From contig DBXV01000025.1 in NCBI GenBank assembly GCA_002309695.1, positions 127,521 through 191,520 on the forward strand: a stretch of 64,000 bases of DNA, written 5' to 3'. The notes beneath the pieces were generated by a model. That model did not search any database. It was not told the DNA's origin and saw only the letters and a program-made list of their open reading frames with translations. The position numbers and the translations under genes are program-made. Positions 9,067-18,452 of the stretch are shown here, in pieces (position 1 is the stretch's first letter; each line of letters begins with the position of its first letter). This DNA is from Myxococcales bacterium UBA1203. Lineage in GTDB: Bacteria; Myxococcota; Myxococcia; Myxococcales; UBA5297.

Positions 9067-9681
9067 CTATTCATCCCCGTCGGAGCCTTCGCCGTCCTCG
9101 TCCGCCGCACCGCACTGAGCTTCAGCCCACTCGCTGAGAGTCTCCTCGGCTTCATCCACGCCGAAGCCCATTTCGAGCAGATCGCTGCCGCTGAGGACCA
9201 AAACGCCGTCCTTCTGAATGCGCCCCTCCAGATAGAGCCGGCCGTCTCTGTAAAGCATCAGGCCGTAATCTCCGTCGTAAGGGTCTTCGTTGTATTCCGT
9301 CCCCAGCGAAACGATGCCCGTGAGCGCAACAGCTTCGCCGTCGGGAGTGAACGCAGTGGCCTTCACATTGGTCAGAATGCCCAAAAAGCAGCTTTCACAG
9401 CTGGAGGCCCTGCTCACGGTCCGCGCCGCGTCGGGATCGGTGCTGCGGACCAGGTGGGCATACTTGCAGCCGTCCACGTCAAAAGCGGCATTCGCCTCCG
9501 CGTCCTCGCAGACGGTCAGCGAAAACGTTTTGTCGCCATAGGCAACGGTCCAGGTCTTCCCCAGCCGTCCAAGCGCTGCCGCGTCGTCCTCGGGCGAATA
9601 GGTGATGGAACCGCCGCAGCACAGAAGCGCGAACAGCAGAACGGACGCGGCCAGCACTCGGAAAAACGATTTTCCGCTCAT
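9067..9681 (-). CDS. Lipoprotein, paralogue of upstream neighbour
   Basis: A 204-residue predicted lipoprotein: a type II signal sequence (about residues 5-21) ends in LLCCGGS, so Cys21 or Cys22 would be lipidated. The mature part is acidic and shares an ordered set of blocks with the gene 12 bases upstream: YSPEDD, KTWT, KTFSL, CEDAE.NAA, a VRS..P segment, LGTEYN..PY, DLLEMGFG, EAQCG. The two are therefore a tandem duplication. SD GGAG lies eight bases before the ATG. The fold and function are not recognised; conserved Cys residues suggest disulfides outside the cytoplasm. The protein ends in an Asp/Glu-rich tail. Confidence 0.75.
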   Translation of the reverse strand: MSGKSFFRVLAASVLLFALLCCGGSITYSPEDDAAALGRLGKTWTVAYGDKTFSLTVCEDAEANAAFDVDGCKYAHLVRSTDPDAARTVSRASSCESCFLGILTNVKATAFTPDGEAVALTGIVSLGTEYNEDPYDGDYGLMLYRDGRLYLEGRIQKDGVLVLSGSDLLEMGFGVDEAEETLSEWAEAQCGAADEDGEGSDGDE

Positions 9682-9693
9682 CAGCCAGTCTCC

Positions 9694-10344
9694 TCAGTCT
9701 CCCTGCTCCGTCTCATCGGACGGCGAGCCGCACTGAGCCTCTCCAACCGACCGGGCAGTCACGTCCTCATTCAGCGCGCCGTAGCCCAATGAGGCCAGAA
9801 GGTCGGTGCCGATGGACAGGGAGCCATTCTCCGTAATGCGCAGGCTGCCGCTGAGCGCACCGTCTTCTTCATGCCCCCCACGCAGCTCCCCGTCCCCCAG
9901 ATAGACATTGTAGACGCCGCCGTAGGGATTGTCGTTGTAACCGGTTCCCAGGCGGACCTCGCCGTCGGCGCGCAGCGTTTCCCCCCTGGCATTGGTCACT
10001 TCGGCGGTGATGGCGGTCACGACCAGAAACTGACAGCCGCCGGCATCGCAGCCGCTGCCGTGGTCGGGCGACCATTCCTCCTCAGGATTCCTGCTGCGGA
10101 CGACGTGTTCTATGGAGCAGCCGCGTTCCCACTCGGAGCTGGCAGCATTCATCTCCTCGTCCTCACAGAGCGAAATCGTGAAGGTCTTGCCGCCGATGTC
10201 CGCAGTCCAAGTTTTCTGAATGCGCGCCAGGGCCTTGAGGTCTTTTTCCGGCGAATAAACGGTGTCGGATCCCCCGCATCCAAAGATGAGGACAGCGGCG
10301 ATGAACGCTGAAACGACGAGTTTGGGAGCAGGGATGCGTTTCAT
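9694..10344 (-). CDS. Lipoprotein, paralogue of downstream neighbour
   Basis: A 216-residue predicted lipoprotein with a signal sequence ending LIFGCGGS (lipidated Cys about residue 23). It shares with the downstream gene the order YSPEKD, KTWT, GGKTFTIS, CEDEE.NAAS, VVRSRNPEE, RLGTGYNDNPYGG, DLLASLGYG and EAQCG; it has a longer central loop with an extra CDAGGC pair. The SD GGAG is seven bases upstream of the ATG. An intrinsic terminator stands between metH and this gene, so the pair needs its own promoter or depends on read-through. No known domain is recognised; it is probably an envelope protein. Confidence 0.75.
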   Translation of the reverse strand: MKRIPAPKLVVSAFIAAVLIFGCGGSDTVYSPEKDLKALARIQKTWTADIGGKTFTISLCEDEEMNAASSEWERGCSIEHVVRSRNPEEEWSPDHGSGCDAGGCQFLVVTAITAEVTNARGETLRADGEVRLGTGYNDNPYGGVYNVYLGDGELRGGHEEDGALSGSLRITENGSLSIGTDLLASLGYGALNEDVTARSVGEAQCGSPSDETEQGD

Positions 10345-10358
10345 TGGGAATCTCCTGT

Positions 10359-10389
10359 CAAAAAGCCCCTCCGAAAAGCCGGGGGGGGG
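10359..10389 (-). terminator. Terminator downstream of metH
   Basis: On the minus strand a GC-rich hairpin (C-rich arm within 10379-10389, G-rich arm within 10365-10373) is followed by CTTTTT. It lies between metH and the lipoprotein pair. A second palindrome at 10411-10437 overlaps the metH stop codon. Confidence 0.65.
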
Positions 10390-10432
10390 CAGAAATCGGC
10401 AGAACTCAGCCCTGAAAAAAGGGCGCGCTTTT

Positions 10433-13400
10433 TCAGGGAAACTTCACTGGGAAGGCAATACCGGAAACGCTGGCTTCGGGCTGCATCATCAGGCTCTCGG
10501 TCAGCGTGATGCCGATGGTCTGAGGCCGGAGAAGGTCAAAAATCACCGTCTGGAGTCTCAGGTCAGGGCAGGCGCGGTAGCCGGGCGAGACGCGGCATCC
10601 CGGATAGCTTCCCCGAATCCAGGCGCGGCGCTGCTCACTGGAAAATGACTCGGGACATTCGCCGAATCCCCAGAGCTGCCGCAGAAGTCCGTGCGTCCAT
10701 TCGGCGGCAGCCTCGGCGAGAGACAGTGTGAGCGTCTGCGCCACATGAGCCAGCCGCAGCTCGCCGCGGCGGATGAAATCCTGTGCCAGAACTTTTCCGT
10801 CCAGCGACGTTGCAGCAAAGAGCCCGACCTGTCCGCCCCGAGGCGGCACCAGCTCTGACAGACAGCGCCCATCGACCTCGGGAAATTCCATCCGCGCCTC
10901 GTGCCCATCAGTCTGAACCAGAATGGAATTGCCGTGTCTCCGCGCGGGAAGGACGCGGAAGAGAGCCCGGGGATGCCCCCACGCGCCGCCGTTCTCCGAC
11001 TCCATGAAGTCAAGGACTCTCCGCACGTCGTCCCGGAGCTGCGCCGCCTGAGGAGAAAGAGATTTCAGCTCGTCTTTGGGAAGCTCGTCGATGCGGCCGA
11101 GGAAGGCGCCTTTCAGGCCCAGATGGTGCCCGTAAAGCATGACCGGATTGGCCAGTGTGAAGAGGCGCTTCGGGCTGAAATCCGCCTGCCGGATGCGGCT
11201 GTCCACGCAAGGCAGGTCCGGAAAACCGGGCGATGCGCCGCTGCCGCAGGACGCGCAGCCACAGGCTGACGAACCAGTCTTTCCCCTGCGAGCTTCCTCG
11301 GATTTGGCCTCCGGCTCTGCTGATTTCGCTGATTTTTCTGATTCTGACGCGGCCCGGCGAGCCGCTTCCTCGGCACGCACTTTTGCTTCGCCGCCCTCGG
11401 CACAGATGGCCTTTGCCCTGGCGAGGCAGCTCATGGCGTCCCGCGAATAAACGACGAGCGAGCGGGTGGCCGGGGCGATGTGCCTGTCGGTGAACGCCTG
11501 AGAGAGCGCCGCGCCGCCCACCAGAACCGGCACAGAAATTCCCGCCGCGTCCAGCGTCCGGACAGTCTCCACCATCTGCAGCGCCGAACGGACCAGAAGC
11601 CCCGAGAGCCCAATCACATCCGGCTTCGTCGCCTGTGCCGCCCGCACGATGGCAGCGTCCTCCACCTTGACGCCCAGGTCCTCCACCTCGAACCCGTTGC
11701 TGGAAAAAATCATCGAGACCAGGTTCTTGCCGATGTCGTGGACGTCGCCCTTCACCGTGGCCAGAAGCAGCTTGCCGCGGCACGCGGCGGTGCCGTCGCC
11801 GGAGGCGGCCAGATTCGGCTCAAGAATACCGATGGCCGCCTTCAAAACCTCAGCGCAGGTGAGCACTTCCGGGACGATGAGTTCCCCTCTGTCAAAGCGC
11901 CGACCGACCTCGTCCATGGCCTTCATCAGAATGCCGTTGAGAATGTCCCGGGCAGGCATGCCGCCGTTCAGGCAGGCCGAAATCGCCTCGTGGAGCCCGT
12001 CCCGGCTGCCGCCCGTGATGCAGCGGATGATGCGCTCCTCGGGCGTCAGATTCTGGGCATCCGCCGCGGGAACTGCCTTTCGGGCGCTCCTTCCCAGGTC
12101 GGCCACGCGGGCAATCAGCGTTTTCCAGCGCTCAACGTCCCCGGCGCTGACGGAGCGGGGAAAATCGAGGAGTTCGGCAGCGGCAGTCTGCAGCTCCGGC
12201 GAATAGGCGCCCTCGGAGAGCGCCTTCCGGGCGCCCGCAATGCCGGCCGCGTTGGCAATGGCGATGTCCAGCCCGGCATCGGCGCACCTGTCGAAAAACA
12301 GCAGCGTCACCAGCGGCCGGACGGCGGGGGGCAGACCAAAGCTGACGTTTGAGACACCAATAGCGGTGCGCACGCCGGGAAATTCCGTCTTGAGCCGGTG
12401 AATCCCCAAAACGGTCTCACGCGCAGCGCCCAGATAAGCGGCATCGCCCGAGGCGCAGGGGAAGACCAGCGCATCGAGGTAAATGTCGCCCCTCGCCATT
12501 CCCTCGCGCTCCGCGATGGCCACAGCCCGCCGGGCAATCTCCAGCTTGCGCGCGCCATCCACGGCCATGCCCTTCTCGTCGATGAGGCCAACGACCAGAG
12601 CCGCGCCAAAGCGCCGCGCAGTCCGCACCATCTCTGTGAACCGCGCCGCGCCGCCTTCGAGATTGGCCGAGTTGAGAATGGCCTTTCCCTGAATGAACCC
12701 AAGCGCCCTCGCGGCAACGTCTGGAGAAGTGGTGTCAACCATGACGGGGGCCCGAATCCGCGAGGAGAGCCTGTCCATGACTGCGCGCATGTCGCTGACT
12801 TCATCCCTGTCCGGCTGCTGCACCGCCACGTCGAGAAGCGCGGCGCCCTCGTCCAGCTGCCGGCGGGCAAAATCAGCAGCACCGTCAAAATCGCCGGCGC
12901 GCACCAGCTCACGAAACTTCTTCGACCCAAGCGCGTTGGAGCGCTCCCCGGAAATAACCGGCCGCACAGCTTCGGAAATTTCCAGCGCCTCCACGCCGGT
13001 GAGGAAGGACGAACTGCCGCAGACATCCGCATGGGGACGCGGGGCTTTTCGGGGCGAAATTCTGCCGAGAACGCGGCTCAGCGCGCGGATGTGCTCCGGC
13101 GTCGTGCCGCAGCAGCCGCCCACCAGATTGAGAATGCCGTCGCCGCAGGTCTGCAGAATCTCCTGTGCAAAGTCCTCCGGGCTCTGGGTGTAGCGGCCGT
13201 CGGCGTCGGGCAGTCCCGCATTGGGCATGAGGCCGATGCGTGCGCCGGTGGCCGCGGCCAGAGTGCGCGCCTGTCGGGCAAGAAACGAAGCGCCGGCGCC
13301 GCAGTTGAGCCCCACGTAAAGCAGGTCGAAGGGATGGAGCGTCTTGGCCAGCGAATCAGGCGTCTGCCCGCCCAGCATGTGCCCTGACGCGTCCAGCGTG

Positions 13401-13990
13401 GCGCTGACCGCCACGGGAATCTTCTCGGCGCCCCCGTCAAACAGCCGCTGAATCGCGGCGAGAGCAGCCTTGAGGTTCAGCGTGTCCTGGCAGGTCTCCA
13501 CCAGAAAGTAATCCACGCCGCCCGCATGAAGCGCCGAGGCCTGCAGAAAGTAGTCGGCTGTGAGCGAGTCAAAATCGACGTTCGCCTTGCGCTGAATCGA
13601 CAGGGCGCAGGTCGTCGGCCCCATCGAGCCGGCAACGAAGCGGGGATGAGTCGGCGACGAAAATCGGTCCGCGGTCCGGCGCGCAGTCTCCGCTCCCAGA
13701 CGGTTGATTTCCGCCGCCCGGCTTTCCAGCCCGTATTCACTGAGGACCAGCTGCGTGGCGCCGAACGTATTGGTCTCCACGATGTCGGCGCCGGCCTCGA
13801 AGTAGCTGGCATGGACGCCGGACACCATGTCGGGCCGGTGAAGCAGAAGCGCTTCATTGCAGCCCTCGTATCCGGGCCCGCCGAAGTCCTCAGAAGTGGG
13901 GCAAAGCGCCTGCAGACAGGTGCCGGTGGCGCCGTCAATCAGCACGGTGCGACTCTGAAAAAGGTCGAGAAGAGCCTGTGTGTTCCTCAT
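10433..13990 (-). CDS. metH: Cobalamin-dependent methionine synthase MetH
   Basis: MetH transfers the methyl group of 5-methyltetrahydrofolate to homocysteine through a cobalamin cofactor, in the cytosol. All modules are present in 1185 residues (E. coli about 1227). The homocysteine-binding barrel spans about 1-310, with zinc Cys at 230 and 293-294 (GLNCGAG, GGCCGT). The pterin barrel spans about 345-610. The B12 cap and Rossmann domains span about 650-865 with D749-x-H751-x-x-G754, the cobalt lower-ligand motif. The reactivation domain spans about 940-1185 with RVSPGY (1133-1138), the AdoMet-binding RxxxGY, and ASVSG near the end. Unusual is a charged Ala/Lys/Glu linker with a CGCASC cluster at about 880-925. 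It follows hrpB by 63 bases; no cobalamin riboswitch fits there. Confidence 0.96.
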   Translation of the reverse strand: MRNTQALLDLFQSRTVLIDGATGTCLQALCPTSEDFGGPGYEGCNEALLLHRPDMVSGVHASYFEAGADIVETNTFGATQLVLSEYGLESRAAEINRLGAETARRTADRFSSPTHPRFVAGSMGPTTCALSIQRKANVDFDSLTADYFLQASALHAGGVDYFLVETCQDTLNLKAALAAIQRLFDGGAEKIPVAVSATLDASGHMLGGQTPDSLAKTLHPFDLLYVGLNCGAGASFLARQARTLAAATGARIGLMPNAGLPDADGRYTQSPEDFAQEILQTCGDGILNLVGGCCGTTPEHIRALSRVLGRISPRKAPRPHADVCGSSSFLTGVEALEISEAVRPVISGERSNALGSKKFRELVRAGDFDGAADFARRQLDEGAALLDVAVQQPDRDEVSDMRAVMDRLSSRIRAPVMVDTTSPDVAARALGFIQGKAILNSANLEGGAARFTEMVRTARRFGAALVVGLIDEKGMAVDGARKLEIARRAVAIAEREGMARGDIYLDALVFPCASGDAAYLGAARETVLGIHRLKTEFPGVRTAIGVSNVSFGLPPAVRPLVTLLFFDRCADAGLDIAIANAAGIAGARKALSEGAYSPELQTAAAELLDFPRSVSAGDVERWKTLIARVADLGRSARKAVPAADAQNLTPEERIIRCITGGSRDGLHEAISACLNGGMPARDILNGILMKAMDEVGRRFDRGELIVPEVLTCAEVLKAAIGILEPNLAASGDGTAACRGKLLLATVKGDVHDIGKNLVSMIFSSNGFEVEDLGVKVEDAAIVRAAQATKPDVIGLSGLLVRSALQMVETVRTLDAAGISVPVLVGGAALSQAFTDRHIAPATRSLVVYSRDAMSCLARAKAICAEGGEAKVRAEEAARRAASESEKSAKSAEPEAKSEEARRGKTGSSACGCASCGSGASPGFPDLPCVDSRIRQADFSPKRLFTLANPVMLYGHHLGLKGAFLGRIDELPKDELKSLSPQAAQLRDDVRRVLDFMESENGGAWGHPRALFRVLPARRHGNSILVQTDGHEARMEFPEVDGRCLSELVPPRGGQVGLFAATSLDGKVLAQDFIRRGELRLAHVAQTLTLSLAEAAAEWTHGLLRQLWGFGECPESFSSEQRRAWIRGSYPGCRVSPGYRACPDLRLQTVIFDLLRPQTIGITLTESLMMQPEASVSGIAFPVKFP

Positions 13991-14053
13991 GTTTTTCCCT
14001 GTGTTCTGCGCTGCCGGAAAAAGCGGCAGCCCTCCAAAATCAGCCGTCCGAAA

Positions 14054-16633
14054 TCACGGGCGGCGCTGATGAATTTCCGGCGGGCGGGCAGTGAGCGGGT
14101 CCTCCGGCCACGAATGCTTGGGATAGCGGCGTGAAAGAGCCTTCCGAAGTTCCGGATAGTGACGCGCCCAGAACCCCTCCAGATCCGAAGTCACCTGAAC
14201 GGGCCGCTGACTCGGCGCCAGAAGATGCAGCACCAGCGGCTGGCGGCCCTCGGCGATGGACGGCGCGTGCTTTTCCCCGAAGAAATCCTGCAGTCGGGAC
14301 TCAATCCACGGCGGACCATCCTCTTCGTAGTGAACGCGGACCTTTCGGCCGCCGGACAGCGTCACAGATGACGGAAACAGCCGGTCCATTCTGAAAGCGG
14401 CATCGCCGAAAACCCCGCTCTGAATCCTGGCGAGGAGCGGGTCCTCATCGAGTTCGCGAAACGAGCGGCGGCCCAGACAGTGCGCGGCCAGAATTTCCCG
14501 CAAAAACGGCTCATCGGCTTCGCGGATGCCCAGCTCGGGAAACAGGCGCCTGGCGAGCGCGGCACGGGCCCGAAGTGACGCCAGATCGTCCGCCTTCACG
14601 AAACGGCCGATGCCCGCTTCCAGCGCCGCCCGGGTCAGAATGCGCTCAGCCTCATCAGGCGAAGGCGCAGACAGGCTCTCCGACAGAACGAGTCTGCCGT
14701 AACAGAGCCGCGACCTGGCATCCGCACGCTCCTGCGCCTCGTTCCAGAAAGTCTCCGTGCTCTCGGAAACGCCGTCCTCAAACAGGTCGATGAGCCACTC
14801 GGGCTCAATCTCGCTGGCGCGGCGGACAAGCAGCGTCCTGCGGGCCCCCAGACCGCGCTCTTCCACTTCGAGAGCGGCCATAAATTCCGAATCACGGACG
14901 CCGCTCTGAGCGGACAGGCGCGCCGTTCCGCCGCCGCAGAGGAGAACTTCATCCCGGGGAACTCCAGCCTCCGGCCTGCGGCGCATGGCCACGCGGTCGG
15001 GATAGCCGGACAAAATCGACACCAGAAGCGCCTGCTCGCGCGCCCTCCCCTTCATCTCCGGCCTGTCCGGGGACGCCATCCGAGCCAGCCTGCGAAAACT
15101 TTTATCGACGGCGTGAACGGCGCCCGCATCCAAATCGAAGCTCCGCAGCATCCCGGCCGAAAAACCTTCCTTCGACGCCGCCTCAAAAATCTCCAGCTCA
15201 TCCACAGCGTCGGAAGCCACCGTGTCCCGCGCCTCCGCCGGCTTCATGCCCCTTTCCGCAGACAGGCTCCGACGAATCGGCTTCTCGGACAGCAGAGCCG
15301 CGAGCAGCGCACCGGAGCGTCCGGCACCGCGCTCTTCCGCCTCAGCCATTACGCGGGCCAGCCGGGGATGAACCGGAAGCGCCAGCATTCTCTTCCCCGC
15401 CTTCGTCAGCTCACCGTCCGCATCCACGGCCCCGAGCTGCCGAAGCAGCCTCTCCGCCGCCGTCTCCTGCGCCTCGGGCGGAGGCTCCGGCCAGGACAAA
15501 TCCCTCATCCGCCGCACGCCCGCGCCGTGAAGGAGCAGCGCCGCGGGGGCCAGATCGAGGCGAAGAATCTCAGGCACCGTGTGCTCGTCCCGCGCCGTGA
15601 AGTCGTGCAGGCCATAAAGCCGGAAGCACCGCCCGTCGCGAACGCGCCCCGCCCTGCCCGCGCGCTGGATGCAGGAGGCTTTGGAAACGCGGGCAATCTG
15701 AAGGCTCGTGACGCCGGACCAGGCATCGCTTCGAGGAATCCGCGCCAGCCCCGAATCGATGACGCAGGTGACGCCGGGAAGCGTCAGGGAACTCTCGGCA
15801 ATGTTGGTCGAAAGAATCAGCTTCCGCGCGCCATCGCTTTTCAGCGCCCGGTCCTGCTCATCGGAGGCCAGATCGCCGTGGAGAATCCGCAGAGAAATGC
15901 CCTTCGACGCAGCCCACGCGCCGCACTTCTCTGCCGTACGTCGAATCTCGGAAGCTCCCGGCAGGAAAACCAGAATGTCGCCGCCGTCGTCCCCATCGCG
16001 CAGCGCACGGATGAGGCACGAAGCCACCTGCTCCTCCAGCGGCCTTGAGTCCGGCAGCGTCTGATGGACCACCTCTACGCGGTGAGTCCTGCCAGGCACC
16101 CGAATAACAGGCGCGCCGCCCAGAAACTGGGCAAACGCCTGAGCATCCAGCGTCGCGGACATGACGGCCAGCCGAAGGTCCGGCCGGAGCGTCTCACGGA
16201 GGCGCTTCAAAAGTGCCAGGGCTGCGTCCGTTTCCAGATGCCGCTCGTGGACCTCGTCGAGAATCACGGTGCCCACATCTTTCAGCATCGGCTCCGAAGC
16301 CAGGCGCCGGACCAGAATGCCCTCGGTCATAAATTCGAGCCGGGTCTCGGCCGACACCATCTCCTCAAAGCGCACCCGATAGCCCACCAGACCGCCGGGA
16401 CGGCATCCCAGCTCGGAGGCGACGCGCAGCGCAGAGAGCCTCGCGGCAATGCGGCGCGGTTCCAGAACGCAAATTTTCCCGTCCCCGGCCACGCCGCTTT
16501 CCAGAATGGCGGCAGGCACCCGCGTCGTCTTGCCCGCCCCCGGCTCCGCCTCGATGACCACAGTGCCGCGGGCCGCCAGGGCCCCCGTGATGTCGGGCAG
16601 AAACGAATCAATGGGAAGCGATGGACGCTGCAT
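14054..16633 (-). CDS. hrpB: ATP-dependent RNA helicase HrpB
   Basis: HrpB is a DEAH-box helicase of the DHX family; its bacterial role is poorly defined. The 859-residue product has Walker A GAGKTT (32-37), DEVHER box II (126-131), SAT (159-161), a second RecA lobe ending in the QRAGRAGR motif (about 330), a helicase-associated helical region, and the HrpB-specific C-terminal domain ending in FWARHYPELRKALSRRYPKHSWPEDP, a block typical of HrpB. The length matches the family (about 810-860). The start ATG is preceded only by a weak GGCGG-like site. It lies 24 bases after the upstream TPR gene and 63 before metH, so the three are probably cotranscribed. Confidence 0.94.
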   Translation of the reverse strand: MQRPSLPIDSFLPDITGALAARGTVVIEAEPGAGKTTRVPAAILESGVAGDGKICVLEPRRIAARLSALRVASELGCRPGGLVGYRVRFEEMVSAETRLEFMTEGILVRRLASEPMLKDVGTVILDEVHERHLETDAALALLKRLRETLRPDLRLAVMSATLDAQAFAQFLGGAPVIRVPGRTHRVEVVHQTLPDSRPLEEQVASCLIRALRDGDDGGDILVFLPGASEIRRTAEKCGAWAASKGISLRILHGDLASDEQDRALKSDGARKLILSTNIAESSLTLPGVTCVIDSGLARIPRSDAWSGVTSLQIARVSKASCIQRAGRAGRVRDGRCFRLYGLHDFTARDEHTVPEILRLDLAPAALLLHGAGVRRMRDLSWPEPPPEAQETAAERLLRQLGAVDADGELTKAGKRMLALPVHPRLARVMAEAEERGAGRSGALLAALLSEKPIRRSLSAERGMKPAEARDTVASDAVDELEIFEAASKEGFSAGMLRSFDLDAGAVHAVDKSFRRLARMASPDRPEMKGRAREQALLVSILSGYPDRVAMRRRPEAGVPRDEVLLCGGGTARLSAQSGVRDSEFMAALEVEERGLGARRTLLVRRASEIEPEWLIDLFEDGVSESTETFWNEAQERADARSRLCYGRLVLSESLSAPSPDEAERILTRAALEAGIGRFVKADDLASLRARAALARRLFPELGIREADEPFLREILAAHCLGRRSFRELDEDPLLARIQSGVFGDAAFRMDRLFPSSVTLSGGRKVRVHYEEDGPPWIESRLQDFFGEKHAPSIAEGRQPLVLHLLAPSQRPVQVTSDLEGFWARHYPELRKALSRRYPKHSWPEDPLTARPPEIHQRRP

Positions 16634-16657
16634 GTTTTTCCGCCGCGCCGCCTCGGC

Positions 16658-18151
16658 CTAGCCCAGAAAACGCATCAGTTTTTCGATGACGCCCTTCATG
16701 GCCTCGGCGCGCCCAAGCAGCGGACTCGACTCGAAAGCCGCCAGCCCCAGTGCGCGGCGGACGTCGGCCATCGCCGCTCTGGGCTCCGCCTCTCTGATAA
16801 AAATCTCCGCGCGCCCCAGAAGCGCCGCCACATCGTCCGGGTCGATGCGCAGGGCCTGGTCAAACAGCTTGCGGGCCTCCCCGTCATTTCCCTGAGCCAG
16901 ATGAAGCGCGCCCAGCATGGCGAAGGGAAACGATTCGGCCGTTCCGCCGGCAATGATGCGCTCGAAAACCTTGCGGGCAGGCACTGGACGGCCGGCGGCA
17001 AAAAGTTCCTGGCCAAAAAGAGCTGCGCTGGCCCGCTCGCTCCGGCGCTCATCGCGCGCGCCGGTCCCTTCCGTCATCGGCTTCAGCCTGCGCCGGTAAT
17101 GCGCTTTGGCGGCGTCGCTCTTCAGCAGGCAGATGGCTGACGCGTCCATTTCGCCGTCAAAAGCAGCAGGCGCGCGCGGAGACGCGACCGCAGAAGGCGA
17201 AGAAGGCGGGGCAGAAACCGCAGAAGGCGCCGACGCTGATGCTGACGAAGGCTGAGTTCCCTTCTGAACATTCTCAGGTGCGTTCTCCGGAGCGTCCGGG
17301 GGCGGCGTGGGCGCATCCTGAAAATCCACGTCTGCGGGCTTCTCCTGCTTTTCGTGTTTCCCGTGCCTGTCGTGCGCCTCGTGCTTCTCGTTCTTCTCCT
17401 GCTTGTCGTGCTTCTCAGGCTTGTCCTGCCAGGGAGACGCCGCATGCGCGGCAGGCTTGGAGGAAGCCTTCCCGCTGCCCGATGAAGCGACGCCGGAGAG
17501 CGATTTGGCCGCCTGAAACATTGGTGCCTGCGCCGACACGGACCGGACACGAAATTTCTCCATGTGCTTCGTCCAGTCTGACGCGGGCATGGGCTTCACC
17601 GTCGGCATTTCCGCCAGCGTTTTGGCCGCTGAATCGTCGCTGCACGCCTCACTGAGGGCCTTCTCAAATTCGTCGGCCATGCTTCCCACGTCCATGGGGT
17701 CGGGCGCGGAGAGTGATTCAATCTGCGTCGATTCACTGCGGCCGGACGACAAGACACCATCGGCCTCTTCCCCGTCCGCCTGCGCATCAAAATCGTCAGG
17801 AAGAGCGGAAATCTCGGAGACCGACGAAATCTCAATCACGTCGTCATCAGTCGCGAGGTCAGGCGCGCTTTCCTCTGCGTCATCGGGCTGCGCGCCCTGA
17901 ACCGCTTTTTCCTCTTCTTCCCCTTCTTCCCCGTCGGCTTTTTCGGGAGGCAGCGGGAATCCGAATTCGTCGCACGGAACGCCGTCTTCCGGCTCTGGCC
18001 ACGGGAAATCTTCGAGCCCCTTGTCGCTGTATCGGCCAGTCTTTTTCGCCGGAACGCCGGGCGCGTCCGAAACGGAGCCGTCTTCCATGAAATAAAGGAT
18101 GTGCGCCCGTTCCTGCTGCCTCGGCGATTTGGATTTGCGCTTGGTCGGCAT
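16658..18151 (-). CDS. Low-complexity acidic protein with C-terminal TPR domain
   Basis: A 497-residue soluble protein of unknown function. It has a basic N-terminus, an acidic Glu/Asp/Ser-rich region (about 70-180), a Lys/His/Glu-rich low-complexity run at about 240-275 made of short KH/EK repeats, and a Pro/Ala/Ser linker. The C-terminal TPR-like domain at about 370-497 contains two clear repeats (RKVFERIIAGG..., then ARKLFDQALRIDPDDVAALLGRAEIF). That C-terminal layout resembles SycD-like TPR chaperones in shape only. GGGAG lies 12 bases before the ATG. A promoter of the window's common type lies about 100 bases upstream, making this the first gene of a TPR-hrpB-metH unit. Confidence 0.7.
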   Translation of the reverse strand: MPTKRKSKSPRQQERAHILYFMEDGSVSDAPGVPAKKTGRYSDKGLEDFPWPEPEDGVPCDEFGFPLPPEKADGEEGEEEEKAVQGAQPDDAEESAPDLATDDDVIEISSVSEISALPDDFDAQADGEEADGVLSSGRSESTQIESLSAPDPMDVGSMADEFEKALSEACSDDSAAKTLAEMPTVKPMPASDWTKHMEKFRVRSVSAQAPMFQAAKSLSGVASSGSGKASSKPAAHAASPWQDKPEKHDKQEKNEKHEAHDRHGKHEKQEKPADVDFQDAPTPPPDAPENAPENVQKGTQPSSASASAPSAVSAPPSSPSAVASPRAPAAFDGEMDASAICLLKSDAAKAHYRRRLKPMTEGTGARDERRSERASAALFGQELFAAGRPVPARKVFERIIAGGTAESFPFAMLGALHLAQGNDGEARKLFDQALRIDPDDVAALLGRAEIFIREAEPRAAMADVRRALGLAAFESSPLLGRAEAMKGVIEKLMRFLG

Positions 18152-18249
18152 GATGTCGCTTTTCTCCCGTCAAAAATCCGGCGGGATGCCGGAGCGAAAC
18201 GGCCGTCTGGCGCCTCCCCCAGGCTGCCCCGGCCGTCAAAAGGGGGCGC

Positions 18250-18278
18250 CTTTTGAGCGTTTTGAAATGCGGGCTCAA
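18250..18278 (-). promoter_or_regulatory. Putative promoter for TPR-hrpB-metH
   Basis: Minus strand: -35 TTGAGC (18273-18278), 17-base spacer, -10 CAAAAG (18250-18255), then GCGCC and a later T-run. The -10 is weaker than in the other members of the set, but spacing and discriminator match. Confidence 0.5.
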
Positions 18279-18328
18279 GACGTTTTGTCAGAGCGCCGAT
18301 CCGCATTTCCGCCCGGGGAATCTGTCCC

Positions 18329-18357
18329 TTGACAAAGGAACGCGCCCGCGCCCTTTG
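18329..18357 (+). promoter_or_regulatory. Possible promoter for gsk (perfect -35, poor -10)
   Basis: TTGACA at 18329-18334 is followed after 17 bases by CCTTTG, a poor -10. It is placed correctly, about 95 bases before gsk, in the divergent gap with the TPR gene. The call is weak. Confidence 0.25.
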
Positions 18358-18452
18358 CCGCCGCCTTTCCGGAGCCTTGGACCTCTGGCCGTTCCCCCTT
18401 TTTGCACGCCCGCCGGACTGTCCGACCGCTCTCGTTGGAGAACAGCGACGCC

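Noticed and set aside
13991..14053. Cobalamin riboswitch upstream of metH
   Set aside because: The gap to hrpB is only 63 bases, far too short, and shows just a small GCTGCCG/CGGCAGC hairpin.
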